64,000 nucleotides of DNA. Source: Pseudisothecium myosuroides (taxonomy: Eukaryota; Streptophyta; Bryopsida; Hypnales; Lembophyllaceae). The stretch lies in assembly GCA_951799445.1 (NCBI GenBank), contig OX637289.1, positions 1,302,001-1,366,000 on the forward strand, in the 5' to 3' direction. This document shows, one piece after another, positions 47,078-59,268 of the stretch. Numbering within the stretch: the stretch's first letter is position 1; each line of letters starts with the position of its first letter. The notes beneath the pieces were generated by a model. That model was not told the origin of the DNA, made no database searches, and saw only the letters and a program-made list of their open reading frames with translations. The translations under genes were made by a program, and so were the position numbers.

Positions 47078-47809
47078 GGGTGAATGCAAGAAACACTTGC
47101 CGATTTTGTTCCGTTTTTACAGTATTCATGATATTTCTTCTGGAGTACTATAAAATTAAAAAAATAATTTTTAAAAAACAAAAAAAATATGGCTAACGTA
47201 TACACCTTTAAGATGAAGGTAACCACCAAAGGAAATGCATAGAAAAATTCTTTAAGCTAGAGAACTAAAAAAGTGCCAAATCTCAAGAAAATAGATATCT
47301 TGATGTATAAATTAGTTAAAAATAGGAAACAAAATTAAATACATAAAATAAAAATTGACCATTTGTAACAACTCTATGGAGATGGTCCTTCACACAAAAA
47401 AACTCCAAAATAATATTTTATATGTTTCAAAATGTAAGCAAAAAGAAGTGCACTTTGTGGACTCCCACACCACATATAATTAACTATTTTTAGAATTCCT
47501 TCCTTGCATAGCTACAAGTCTATTAGAAGACCATGCCTTCCAAATTTTAGCTCGAATTTTGTTTTTTTGGGTACTAAATAGTACTAAAAACCTCTAAATT
47601 GGTAAGTGTGACATATAATTGGGGGCTATTTTTGGATAATAAACTATTTTCTAAAATTACAAAAAAATAGGCAAGGTGTATAATAGTCATGAGTACCTTA
47701 TCTATAAATCTTGAATCATTTGGAACTAGAACGCAAAAGTTATGACCAAAAAACTAATCAAAACACAAAATGTGACGCAAAATAGTACAAGTGTTTCTTG
47801 CATTCACCC
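47078..47809 (-). mobile_element. 4-bp-TSD element, mirror of copy 5 (arm C)
   Basis: Inverted image of 34123-34854. Confidence 0.75.
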
Positions 47810-48825
47810 TCATATACTTTTTATTTATAAAATCAAAGAAAAAACAATTTATACTAAGGAGTCAAGGAGAATACTTACTTACTTAGATATTTGACTTACC
47901 AAATTGAGTGTCCATTCTTAGAACTTCAATAGGAGGGAATGATCCTCTAGTAGATTAGAAAGCAATTGCATATTTGCATGCAAGGATTCTAGAAATATTT
48001 AATGGTATGTGGTACAGAAGGCTTTCAAGTACTGTAATCATCTTTGTATATAAATTTTGAGACATGAAAATTGAAAAATGTAATTTTGGTGGTTATCTTA
48101 GAGCATGACCAATTGACCACCTCCCTAAAACTATTATGAATAGACCATTATTAATTATTTTTTCAAATTATTTTTCCTATTTTGTATAGACTTCTCATAC
48201 TTATATACATTTCACAACTTCATGAGTCTCCTATTATTGAGATAACTAAATTTTGGAGAAGGTCAAGTACTAGAGCCTGCAAAACCATTCTATGCGAAGC
48301 GCGTCCAGTCATTTGAAGCTTGGGTGGCCAGCTAGTAACCTCAATAACTTCATGTATTCTAGCCTCAAGTCCTTAACAACTTAGATAATTGTTGAACATT
48401 GGTTGAGCTACCAATGATTTGAGTTGTGCACGTTAAATCTTATTTCAATTAAATTGAAATTGAATTAGTATTTTTTTTCTTGAAACAGTTTTCATGGGTC
48501 GAGCTTCACCTCAGGACGGTTCAGACCAGGGTTTTTCTTTTGCTCTGTAGCACTATACCATGTAGTAAATGGAGGATGTTTCCTCCAAATTTAATCCAGT
48601 GTCACTATGCCACAACAATAAAGTTTGGCACCAAGGTGCCTGAAAAAACAAACTTGGTTCAGACAAGCGCATTCATAGAATTTTAGTAGCAGTATCCGAT
48701 GTCTCCGCTATGGCGTAATTAAGCAAAGCTTCATCGTTATTGCTAAACAACAATCATTGGGCAAGCCCAGCAAACTAACTGAGCTCAGAGACATTACGGC
48801 AGTCCAGCTGCCAAATTGCCAACGA

Positions 48826-48831
48826 TTTATT
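48826..48831 (-). promoter_or_regulatory. Possible poly(A) signal of gene 1, arm C
   Basis: Mirror of the AATAAA at 33101-33106. Confidence 0.4.
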
Positions 48832-49177
48832 TCAATTCCGGCCAACAGCCCAAGTCACGACTTGGCGACACGTACTAAATATATGTAGCCCGAAGTCCCA
48901 ATTCAAACTAAAACAGATCGATTGATCACTAAACCTCAATTCCATTAAATTGGTGATATGTATTCCAATTGTTTGGCTCGTTCCAAGTTTCAGGACGCTC
49001 GCCTAGGAGGAACTTAAATCCATCGTACGTGTCCGATCCTAGTTTTAACCCTGAAGGTACATGCATGTCACAAGTTTCGGTTCCAGAATGTCGTCAAAGT
49101 AAATGAAGTTGACCATGCTAGCTACGTGACTGAAAGCCTTTGCAACGTAGATTAACACTCTGTCACTCACAGATGGA

Positions 49178-49567
49178 CTAACTAATCGATTGCAAGAATT
49201 CCCGTACGTCGGTCTGAGTCTCCTGAACCAACTGGAGATCGGTCACGTCCTCGAAAACAGTTCGCGAGCTGGAGCCAGCCGAGTTCGAAGTCGCAGCCAT
49301 CGCGTTCTTGGCACGACGGGATGCCCTCCGGGCCGCCTTGTTCAATCGGTGTTGCTCCGTGGTCAATGGACGATACTTCATCGCTCGCTCATTCTCATAA
49401 TTCTCCTTACTGTTAATTAGATACTGCTGAGCAAGTGCTGCATCTTGTTTGGCTTTGGCGACGCGTTCCCGCTGCAGCTGCATATACTTCGCAGATTTGT
49501 CAATGATGTCGCGATACTTGTCCATGAACTCAGCCCGACTCAGGTTGCTCTCATTTGGGTTCTCCAT
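49178..49567 (-). CDS. Gene 1: unknown 129-residue charged protein, arm C
   Basis: Base-for-base mirror of the arm B gene, giving the identical protein; domain layout is described there. It is divergent from gene 2 at 51073, with 1.5 kb between the start codons. Exact identity with B implies very recent duplication or ongoing gene conversion. Confidence 0.6.
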   Translation of the reverse strand: MENPNESNLSRAEFMDKYRDIIDKSAKYMQLQRERVAKAKQDAALAQQYLINSKENYENERAMKYRPLTTEQHRLNKAARRASRRAKNAMAATSNSAGSSSRTVFEDVTDLQLVQETQTDVREFLQSIS

Positions 49568-51036
49568 GGAGGGACCTGGCGGGACGTCGACAGTGGCCCT
49601 AGTCGATGCAATCAACAAGCGCTAGCTGCAACATGAACAATCAATTCGATCAAACATGGCAAGTACTGAACTTGGAGGTAAGGTCTCTTTGGAATTAAGG
49701 TCTCCTAGGGCGCGCTGTCAATGACTCTGATTGACAAAATGTAATTGATTTCCAGCATCACCAGCTACACCACAAATGATCTAGTAAACTTAAGCAAGAA
49801 AATGAACCCAAGGTCGAATTGAGTACCTGTTGCTACGGCCCTGGAAGCGATTTAGAGCAGTTGGGCTGGTGCAGCGCCTTCAAAGCCGAAGTTGCAGAAA
49901 AATGTTTCAATCTCTGGTTGGAACCCCTTTTTATTTGCCTTCCCAACTCCCGAGACCATCCATTGTTCTTCACCCAAAACCGGCTGCCGAGATTGGTCTC
50001 CAATACGAGACTATGGCAATCGACAATGGCTTCGAGCGGCTTCGAGATCCAACCGCCGAGGCGTCATGTAAACCAATTTATCTGCTGGAATTAATCTGGA
50101 ATTCCTCAGTCTGTAGAATTCTAGAGTTTCAATGTGATTATTTGAATAGATAAGTTTGCCCGTCTCGGGGAGTGGGTAAAATGAGTAACTACCGAGTCTT
50201 TCAATCAAGCCAGCGCTGAAATTCCACAACCGAGGCTAATGGATCGGACTATAAAGACTGGCCCTTGGCCCTGTAGAGATACACAATCATTTCAATCTTG
50301 ACTTTAAGTTTTTTGCTTTGAGGCCAAGGCTTTGAGGTCTTCAGGTACTTTGCTTCTCGGAGAACTATTCGGTCGGAGAAGGCCCCCCATCATTGTTTCC
50401 TTCGTGGTAAGTGTGCTAATCAAACTCGTCTTCGTCTTGTTTGCAACATGCAAGTGAGCGTGCGGTGTTTCTCCCGTCATGAATTTATTAAAATTAAGTA
50501 ATTGCCAGTTAGACACATTCACAAGAGAGAATCGTCACAATTTTTCAAATCGTCTAGCTAGAGAGGACTAAGTATCCAATTCAATGTGATATATGCTCGC
50601 AAATGAACGCATTGATTGAAACTTGTGTTTGTATATCACTAACCGTAGCATATTATATTCAACCTACAGCTAATTAATGCAGTAGAACGCAACTATATTA
50701 AACAGGGCGGGACATATATTGAACTGCATGATTGAATCGAAGCTCTAAATACCTAGATCTAGTGAGATGCAGATCTTGAGATTCCAAACCTGAGCCTAAA
50801 AATATGCCAAAAAATTCCTAGAAACCCTAACCCTTCTCATTTAATTTAACGACTATGGCTAAACGTAGTTCATGAAATGTTCCCATTCCACTGCATTCAA
50901 TCATTGACATGTACAGTTACTCTCGATCCTCTTGCAGTTCGTCGAAATCGACTGGAATTCATCTCATCGGGATCGAACTAAGTAAGGTGGGAGCAGTTCC
51001 ACCAACAAACATCAGTCATCTTGGTCATCAATTAAA
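49568..51036. other. Divergent intergenic region, arm C
   Basis: Mirror of the B region, with GGGCAAACTT (minus strand) where B has GATCATAATT. It shares the leader sequences and the TCTGTAGAATTCTAGAG region with A and D. It probably holds the promoters of both genes. Confidence 0.45.
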
Positions 51037-51046
51037 TATATATATT
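51037..51046 (+). promoter_or_regulatory. TATA box of gene 2, arm C
   Basis: TATATATATT followed by GAGAGCCGCCATCTCCC. It lies 27 bases before the first ATG and is conserved in all four full modules. Confidence 0.6.
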
Positions 51047-51072
51047 GAGAGCCGCCATCTCCCTTCCACAAA

Positions 51073-51339
51073 ATGAAGCGAAACACTGGAGCAAGTGCAG
51101 CGAGTCCCAAGCGGAGAAGCAGAAACATGAATCCCACCCGGCAGTCCAAGACCGCAGCTCCGGAGCCCATGGAGGCTCGTTCATTGGCCGAGCCTTTGGA
51201 GGAGTCTTTCTCCAAGCCAAGTGTGATTCCAGACTCAGAAGTTTCAATTGTTGCTGGGGCAAATACTTCATTGTTGCAAGAGAATGTGAAGCTGCACCCC
51301 GTTCTTGGGATTTATGTTCCCACCCGTCGCCGTTCGTAG
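51073..51339 (+). CDS. Gene 2, short form (88 residues), arm C
   Basis: Identical in protein to the arm B copy. The join EESFS-K-PSVIP marks the in-frame 336-base deletion relative to A (about 18512-18850). The protein ends RRRS and stops where A and D continue with a serine/arginine tail. The retained parts are the basic start, the PEPMEARSLAEP segment and the C-terminal VLG motif, which may be the essential portion or simply what the deletion left. Confidence 0.5.
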   Translation: MKRNTGASAASPKRRSRNMNPTRQSKTAAPEPMEARSLAEPLEESFSKPSVIPDSEVSIVAGANTSLLQENVKLHPVLGIYVPTRRRS

Positions 51340-51721
51340 AGTAGTTTCAATCATGTTTGTCATCGGCACAGAACTTTCTACAGGCCGGATGCATAGCATT
51401 TAGAAAGTCGGCAGTATTTATCGTGCTTCCATCCGAATTGAAGAGAAAGGAAAATCTTGGTGTGAGCATCATCGTCTAAAGTTCCGTATTTCTTGGTTAT
51501 CGGTTCAGGTCTAGTGAAGTTTTCATCGCGAACACTCCCCATTTCAGGGCTTGCTTGATAGCTTGGCTTAAATATTTAGAAGGAATATCTACCAGTATGT
51601 AGTTTTTGAAATATTAAGTGATCTTAAGTCTATCTCAAATTCAAGAATATGCAGTGTAAAATGACTTTATTTTTTTAGAGTCAAGTTCATAGAATTTAAT
51701 AGATTGAAATGGATTGTACCA

Positions 51722-51868
51722 GTACAACTGATATTTCGTGAAAATGGCGGTATTCTACAAACGTGGCACTTTCACGTTTAGACAGTGCAGTTTGACATCT
51801 ACACCCGTCCTAGAAATGAATGAAAAAATGGCATATGGAATACCGCCATTTTAACAAAATTTTCCATA
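51722..51868. mobile_element. TATGG-family MITE, only in arm C
   Basis: Arm B reads GTACCAAAATTAAAGCACTT without interruption, whereas C has TACCA on each side of a ~150-bp insert containing AAAATGGCGGTATTC and its inverse GGAATACCGCCATTTT. It is one of the few differences between the arms. Confidence 0.7.
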
Positions 51869-52169
51869 TACCAAAATTAAAGCACTTAAGGTAAACAACT
51901 AAACAAGCCTATGATAGGCAGTATGATTGATTGATTTGCCCTGTCGGCATTGTTGAAAAAATTTAATTATTTTTCTAAATAAAGACAAATGGGAGAAATT
52001 AGATCTCGAGCAATGGAAATTATATTTTTTTGACAAAGTTTGAATTTGTCATAAATGTTTGAAGTGTGCTATCAAAGTGGCCCTAAAGATTCTCTAAACT
52101 ACTCGAAAGCAACAAAATGTGTATCTATAATGCCTAAATGCCATAATGGTCATCTTACTCACTTGAAGT

Positions 52170-52520
52170 AGTCATAATATTTTCTAAGTATTATGGCTAA
52201 ATCATGAAGAATTGAAGAACTTTGGAAAGAGTCATTTTTTGTGATGAATTTGTACTAAAAAGGTATAAGTTGTTGTTGCAATCACTAATTAGTCCATCAC
52301 TATCATCTAAAACAGTGATGGTAGCCACTAATTCAATCCAATATTTCTTCAGTACTATGGTTAGAACTATAGTTAGAACATGAAGAATTGAAGACCTATT
52401 TAAAAAGTCAATTTTTGTGATGAATTTACACTAAAAAGGTAGAAGTTTTTTCTATAGTCAGAAGTTAGTCCATCACTATTATCCAAGACATTGATGGTGG
52501 CCACTAACTCAACCTAATGT
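52170..52520 (-). repeat. Two tandem ~175-base units
   Basis: Each unit has CATGAAGAATTGAAGA, TTTTGTGATGAATTT, ACACTAAAAAGGTAGAAG-like and TTAGTCCATCACTAT phrases. They are inverted relatives of the 27.05-28.15 kb units and mark the inner border of module D. Confidence 0.7.
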
Positions 52521-54508
52521 AGTCTAAATCTCATGTATTGAAAAAAAATCTGCCATAGGTTGATGCAAGATTGTAATGGGTCATTCCTTAGATGTTGTCA
52601 CAGGCTTGTTTATCTGCTTACTATAGTAGCTATTATATTTGACATGGTGGATGGTTTGTCTATCATAAGTTGATTTACTTTAGTAGCTATTGTATTTGGC
52701 AGTCAAAGGTGGAAAAATATATTTCTATTAAAAACAAATGCCAAAATTGCTACAATGTTATTATTATTGAATGAATTTTTTGTCATAATAAAATGAATCT
52801 ATTTATTTTTAGGCATCTATTGAATCACATTGCCATCTTTAATTAAGTATTTGACAAGGCACCGGAATACCCAAAGCACCGGAATACCGGATATGGTACT
52901 CAACAAATGAATGGTTTTCTAATTTATTTTATTTTGTACTTTTTGAAGTGAATTTTAATGCCAAATCATATAATTTGCAAACTTCTATCTTAAAGAATTG
53001 AGGCCACTTTTGCATTCATCAACAATGCCATGCAAGCAAAAAATGTGTTTTTCCAAATCCAATTTTAGGAATTTGTACTAAGGTAGGTATCCTTAAACCG
53101 TCACAAATTTCTCCTGTGCCTAATTACTACTATTAGACTATTCAAATTCTTCTATATTCTTATTGGCAAGGGAAAGGAGGTTCCAACGCACCAAAGAACG
53201 CAACATTTGGATATTGTATGCAAAAGTTATGAAGGAACAAAGTTTGGTTCTAAAAGGGTTTCTTCCACAGAGGTACATAACTGATTTTGGAGATGTGCAC
53301 ACACTGAAGATGGTGCTTTAAGTTCAGTGGCGCATTTGGGATGCCTACCTTACATCACATACAAAGTTTTCAAATTTTAAGTAAAACTAGAACCTACCCA
53401 AGAATTTCAAATGTCTTTGACAATTTGACTATGGTTTGAAGGAGTTTTTTGTACTAAGTGAATTTTGAATTTCAATACTTGTCATATTGAAGACTAGTAT
53501 GTATTTATGTTAGGTATATATCCAATTATCCACCAAATTTCAAAATTAACCAAGACATGAACCATGTGTCTATGGACCATGGTAGCCATGTTTCCATCAG
53601 TTTTTAGAATTAATGAAAACATTTACCATGACTGTGTTCGTGTTAGGCATAGGGTGGTTACAACCTATGGTCCGTTAATTTTAAAACAAGAAGTTTGTGC
53701 ACAATTTGTGCACTCAATGTGCATTCTTGTCTATATTTACAAAATTTTGATTTTTAAACCATTTTTTAATATGTTTAGTAATGAATAAATACAAAACTCA
53801 AGAGACCTATATTTAAAATTATCTACACACAAAGAAACGATTGATATTTGAGTTTGCTAAAACAAATTATCTTGAAGGTATGGAATTTTGAAACTTTTCT
53901 TTTAATAATGTTTTGAGGGTTACAAAGATCCAATAATCCATTGTCAATTCTATATTTAGAATTTATTATCAAATCTACCTAATTGGGACTTTCACTCAAA
54001 ACCTCATTCAAAAGTTTAAATCATTAAAATAAAATTTAATAAAGAAAAATAATCAATCCAGTGAAAAAAATGAATATAGGAATATTCTTTTATTAAAAAA
54101 CAGACCTAAAATATTTGGTAAGTTAAGTTTGACATACTTGTCTATTTTGAAAATTTTATGGCTAAAAATCCCCATTCATAACCTTCTTCTTTTTGGATTT
54201 TTTTGAATTTTTGAGTGCATTGATGCAATGTAACAATCACACTAGTGTTATTTTGAATGCTTGATTTAAAATTTTTAACTATTAAAAGTTTAGTTTTTTC
54301 AACATTTTTTATTTTTTTCAATAGATGATCGATGTAATCTTCTGTCCAACAAAATCTATTTTTACAACCTTGTAAGTTACAATTTAATTGGTGACATTTT
54401 GAAAGTTTGAAAGTCTAAAGAGTCAACAAAAAGTGAGGCATTGCAACATAAAACTAGTTCACTGCACTATGCCAATGTCCATATTTATACCAATTTTCAT
54501 AATTAATC

Positions 54509-55748
54509 CCTAAATACCCAAGGCCTTTTTTGAGATTTATCTGAATTGAACAACAAGCCAACATTTTGATAAGTTTCATCAAATATTTTAAGAAAATTAT
54601 AATCGCGAAAATTCACACTAGACATGTTAGAGATTACATGGGAGAAAAAAACACAACAACATTATCTATGGACTGCAACTAGTAGTAAGATTACTATAAT
54701 GTTTGTTAATGAGGATGTTAAAATTTTGAAAGTGAATTCAAGTCTATTAATCCTCTTATTACATGTCAAATGTGAAATTAAGGTCACCAAAAAATATGTG
54801 ACTAAAGGACATAACATGCATAACCCTAACCAATCAATTTATGGCTTCTCAAAATCTCTTCTATAATTTTTTGAAATGAATCTCTGTTGTGAATGATTTA
54901 TTCTCGAAGATTTAGTATACTTGAGACTCGTTATTTTCCAAGAACACTCATCACTATATCTTGAATAGAAAAACCATAAACATTCATTTTGCAATGGCCA
55001 CCCTGACACAAAATCTTGAATAGAAAAATCATAAACATTCATTTTCAAAATCAGATTTTTGATGCTAAAACTAGATTTCAAAAAGAATTTGGTAAAAAAA
55101 TTAACAGTAACTTGATAAGGATTTAATTATGATTTATTTTAACTTGAAAGTTTTGTGCCTCGGACATTTACAGGTTACTGACTAATTAGTCATGGATGAG
55201 CTCAAATTCACAATGCACTATTTTTTGTAAATAATTTAATCATCTATATTTTATTAGTATTTTATTCAAACAAGAATCCCAGTGATTGAAAGATTCACTA
55301 TTTTGAAAAATCTATTTGAAAAGAAAATTTGAAAAGAAACAAAACCTCTAATTTCTATACGAATAAGGATTGCATTAGAAAGCTAATGTGGTGCAAGCAT
55401 GCCGTGAATGGAAAATGGGATCCACTACTGGCTGCTTAGATTTTCAATTTTCCAAGAGCCTGCATTCCTGGCTGCCTTGAGCAATTTCCAAGTGGCTAGT
55501 GCCATGTTGCCCTAGCCTAATAAATTACCCCGGACCTACTCCTTGAGTTGCATTTTGGGAAAAAAACGCTGTAATTTCTTGACCATGTGATCAAGGCCAT
55601 TGAGACAAGAATTATATGTGCACAAAGCTCTTGCAAACCTACATGTCCTATACAAATTTCAAGGAATTATGAGAAAAATTGAGATTGGAGGCCAAATCCA
55701 ATCCAATGTCATTTTGTCTCCAAGAAAACAATGGGTCCCTAGGGATTA
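54509..55748. mobile_element. Older TTAA-type element, module D copy
   Basis: Inverted orthologue of 22.63-24.17 kb. The ends are TTAATCCCTAAATACCC and CCCTAGGGATTAA. The duplicated phrase AAAACCATAAACATTCATTTT / AAAATCATAAACATTCATTTT inside (54.97-55.05 kb) is also in A. Confidence 0.5.
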
Positions 55749-55753
55749 ATTAT

Positions 55754-56394
55754 CCCCTAAATGCCCAAGGCACCAAATTCTGGTGTTGACAATACTTTGA
55801 AGTTAAATAAAACATAACCAAGTTTCTATTTTTAGTAGTTTATATTTTTGAAAAATTCATTTTGAAGTCTAGTTTTAGGGTCAAAAATCCAATTTTGAAA
55901 ATGATTAATTATGATTTTTCTATTCAAGATTTTGTGCAAGATTATCCATTGTAATCTTGACTTTTTGTAGGGATGAGGGCTCTTGGAAATGAGCCTCAAA
56001 TACACTAGATCTTGGGAAAAAATTCACATTAGAAATTCATTTAAAAAAATTGTAGAGTAGATTTTGAGAAGCCGTAAAATGATTGGGATTATGCATGTTA
56101 GGCCCTTTAACCTTAAATTTTTTTGGTGGTCAAATTTTTAGATTTGGCATGTGAAAAGAGGATTGAAAGATTTCAAGTAAGTTTTTAAAACCCTCATGTT
56201 CAAACATTATAATCTTTCAATTCATGAGTGATATTGTTGTGTTTTCTTTTTCTATGTAATAACTAACATGTCTAGTTTAAATTTGTATGGTTGCAATTAA
56301 AAAAAAATTGATACAACTTATCAAAATGTTGGGGTTTTGTTCAATTTAGAGAAAATTCCTAGAAGTTCAGAAAAAGCCTTGGGCATTTAGGGGG
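55754..56394. mobile_element. TTAA-family relative, D-specific (about 640 bp)
   Basis: Starts CCCCTAAATGCCCAAGGCAC and ends GCCTTGGGCATTTAGGGGG. Module A has GCTGATTAATTAACCCC at this point without the insert. Flanks are TA-rich (TTAT and TAAT), so the exact duplication is unclear. The terminus is a variant of the family end (CCCCTAAAGGACC). Confidence 0.65.
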
Positions 56395-56487
56395 TAATGA
56401 ATCAGCAACAACACATGTTGTCTCTGACCATACCAAGACACCAAGTATGGTGTTCTATGAAAATTTCCAAATTTATTTTCTGTTTAA

Positions 56488-57421
56488 CCCCTAAAGGCCC
56501 AAGGCATTTTTTCTGCCAAAAAACCATCAAAACTGCCATTTCTATAGCAAGGAGTAAAAAAAAATGAAAAATGTTTTTTTTGCACATCTAACCGTAGGAT
56601 CTTACACCTAACTAGTATGAGAATGTGTGAAAAAAATTTCAGAATTTTTGACCGCTCAGATTGCAAGATATCTGCGTTTAAAGTGGAAAAAACAAGTATT
56701 TCAGCACATTGCGGGACTAGATTTTTTGACTTTAAACATTTTTCACTTAAAATTTTTGCACTACAGAGTTTTGTGCTTCAAATATTTATAGTGGAGAATT
56801 GAGTTGAGAGTCTAGGGAAAAAAAATAGATTCAAAAAAACTTAATTATCATTCCTAAATTTTTTATTAAGTAGAAGTAGATACGAGATAGAAGGAAAATC
56901 TAAAACATTAATATATTTTAGATGGAATTAAAATATACTAATCCCAATGGTGAGATTGTTCTAGCAAGTAAACTAAACCATGAGAATTTTTTATTTTTTT
57001 TAAATTGCAAAAATAGCATAAAGAAATCATTCCTACAAGTTATTTTTTTCAAGAAAATGCTCTAACTGCCCGAAAAACAAGAATGTCCTTAACTTTCTCA
57101 TAACAAATCCAAATGAAATGAATCAAAGCTTTCCAGATAGACAAAAATATAATCTACAAGAAAAAAAATATTTAAAAAAAAAATCAAATTTTTGCCAAAT
57201 TTTTCTTGCTGCCCGGACTGCCCAGTTACGAAAAAAAATAACATATTTGGCCATAACTTTTGACTCCTATTTCTAAATGTCTTGAAATTTAGTGCATATG
57301 AAAGATATTCCTCGCGCCCACCTTCTATTAAAATTTCAGCTTAAAATATGGAAATCTCTAGTCACACGGACCTGCCCAAAATTTCTATACGGCCAAAAAA
57401 TGCATACCGGTCCTTTAGGGG
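56488..57421 (+). mobile_element. TTAA-flanked element, D-specific (934 bp)
   Basis: TTAA, CCCCTAAAGGCCCAAGGC at the left; CCGGTCCTTTAGGGG, TTAA at the right. Module A lacks it at the orthologous place (near 22.55 kb). The interior includes the CCAATGGTGAGATTGTTCTA arm found at 7.2 kb. No transposase. Confidence 0.8.
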
Positions 57422-57907
57422 TTAACTTTCTAAAATTAATTTTAATGTGAGCGAATGATTTGTCTCAAATATCAATATCTTCAGCATTTCATCAGTTTGA
57501 ATCTCATGAAACTTCAACCTTTCACACTTCCTTCATCAAGACTTTCAATAATTCTAAGAATGTTCATCAACCCAAACCAACATTTTGTTAAAATAGCAGT
57601 ATTTCATTAAAATGGCATGGAAAAAAAAGGGTGAAAACGGTCAATTCTGTTAAATTGGCACATTCAAGGTGCCAAAAATGTGATTCACCTGCGCAAAGCT
57701 CTAAAGTCTAGGAGTAGTATAGATTTCAAAACGCACAGCCTAAACATAAAAAAGTTTGCGGAAATATGCCAATTTTATGAAATTGACGTTGAACAGGAGG
57801 AAATGAATAGGAAAATGGCATTTGGAATACAGTCATCTCAAATTCTCAAGTTCTCAATTTAACCAATTTTCCCATCCTAGGGATTCCTAGCAATCATGAA
57901 CTTTTTT

Positions 57908-58160
57908 TGAACTAAACTTTTTTGTTACTAATATTAACATCAGTGAACTGAGTGAAGGACTTATGGCCACTAGGCCAGCAAGTGTTTTGTTTATATTTTG
58001 TTTTTTTATGGATTGAGCGATACATCTTGAAGAACATTCTTGGAATTATTGAAAAACATTCTTCAAGATGTATCACTCAATCCATTAAAACAATATACAA
58101 ACAAAGCATGTACTTTCCTTCACCAGAGTTAATTTTACTAACAGAAAATTTTAGTCCAAC
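57908..58160. repeat. Long hairpin (foldback), module D copy
   Basis: Orthologue of 20218-20484. The core stem GATACATCTTGAAGAACATT is inverted around a short loop, and the outer arms carry GGCCACTAGGCCAG and GAAAATTTTAGTCC. Stem integrity is kept in both modules although bases differ. Confidence 0.7.
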
Positions 58161-58339
58161 AAAACGTAATCTTGTCCTAAAATATGATTTCCATCCAAAA
58201 ATATATGGCTACATGATGATCCAATTTGTGGTCGCAGCTCAATTTTCTTTCTGAAGTGGTGATATTCCACGACTTTAGCAATTTTCAGGCAGTGCAACTT
58301 GACATATAATTTTATACAAGTCCTACTTATAAGAAAGGT

Positions 58340-58510
58340 AAATTTTTTTTGTTAAATTGGAGATATTAGCACAACCAAAACTTGTGACATACGTTCACAG
58401 AGGTCTAGTTTCAGGCCACAAATTAGGTATAGATTTTTGGTTCAGGCCGCGCATCTTGAACGGAGCCAGAGTACTGGAATTAATATCGCCTATTTAACGA
58501 AATTGACGAT
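58340..58510. mobile_element. TATGG-family MITE relative, module D
   Basis: Orthologue of 19803-19976, with AAATTGGAGATATTAGC and its partner TTAATATCGCCTATTTAACG. Confidence 0.45.
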
Positions 58511-59268
58511 ATATGGATCTCACGCCTCAGCAAAGTAACATCGTTCATCAAAATCATATGCTCAGAAAACTTCAAAGTTCAAACTCGATCGGAACCTTCA
58601 AATAATAGAATCTTTACTTCGCATCCTGCTAATGATCTGATTCCACATTGTTCTGTTTTGAATATAATAAGGTCACTGTACGTGGTTGAGTGGTTTTGGA
58701 TCAACTCTCAAATTCTCAAAATGGACATGATCTACAGTGAGCCAGCGAGAGTATATCGAAGGAAACGGCTCCATCAATCCAGCGAAGATCAAAAGTCGCA
58801 TACATCATCTTAAAAAATACAAAATTTTTTAAATCATCGCTAGCTGCAACTAAAATCAATTTCATCATGATGCCGGTTGGCGATATTCCAAATTTCCAAT
58901 TTACTTTGGCACCTTTGAAGACACACGTTCTGAAAGATAAATCCATAGGCAGTGATCCTAGAATTTAGACCTTTCTGTACACATGTGACACAATTTTTAG
59001 AACTGAAAATGGAAAAAAAAGCTGGTTGCAATTCAAAAAAATCGGTAAAAAAATTGGTGATAATATCTGTAGAATATCTATTTGAGTGAAAACTAAAAAA
59101 AAATAGAAAAAGTAACCTGACTCGTTACTTGATACACCATCCAATATTGAAATCAAAGAAAAATAACTGGTAAAACTCAAAAAATATCTCGAACACTGCA
59201 CCAGCCACGTCTTCCCGAAAGCCAGACACTAATTTCCACAATTTCCTCCAGGGACTAGACTCAACAAC

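Larger units (their letters stand above)
41638..51999 (+). repeat. Arm C of the near-perfect palindrome
   Basis: Inverted partner of arm B. It is collinear with module A from the spacer side through gene 1 and gene 2, with indels that correspond to identified elements. The only length difference from B is the ~150-bp MITE at 51.72-51.87 kb near the outer end. Confidence 0.92.

Noticed and set aside
30079..51999. Palindrome explained as a missed-adapter hairpin read
   Set aside because: Such artefacts give directly abutting arms. Here there is a 1.34 kb unique spacer with ancestral continuity to arm C, an arm-specific MITE and different outer flanks. Mis-assembly is still possible and is listed as a check.
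53564..53788. ATG-led 74-codon frame in module D
   Set aside because: The inverted counterpart in module A (about 25.4-25.6 kb) has no equivalent frame, and composition is that of AT-rich background.
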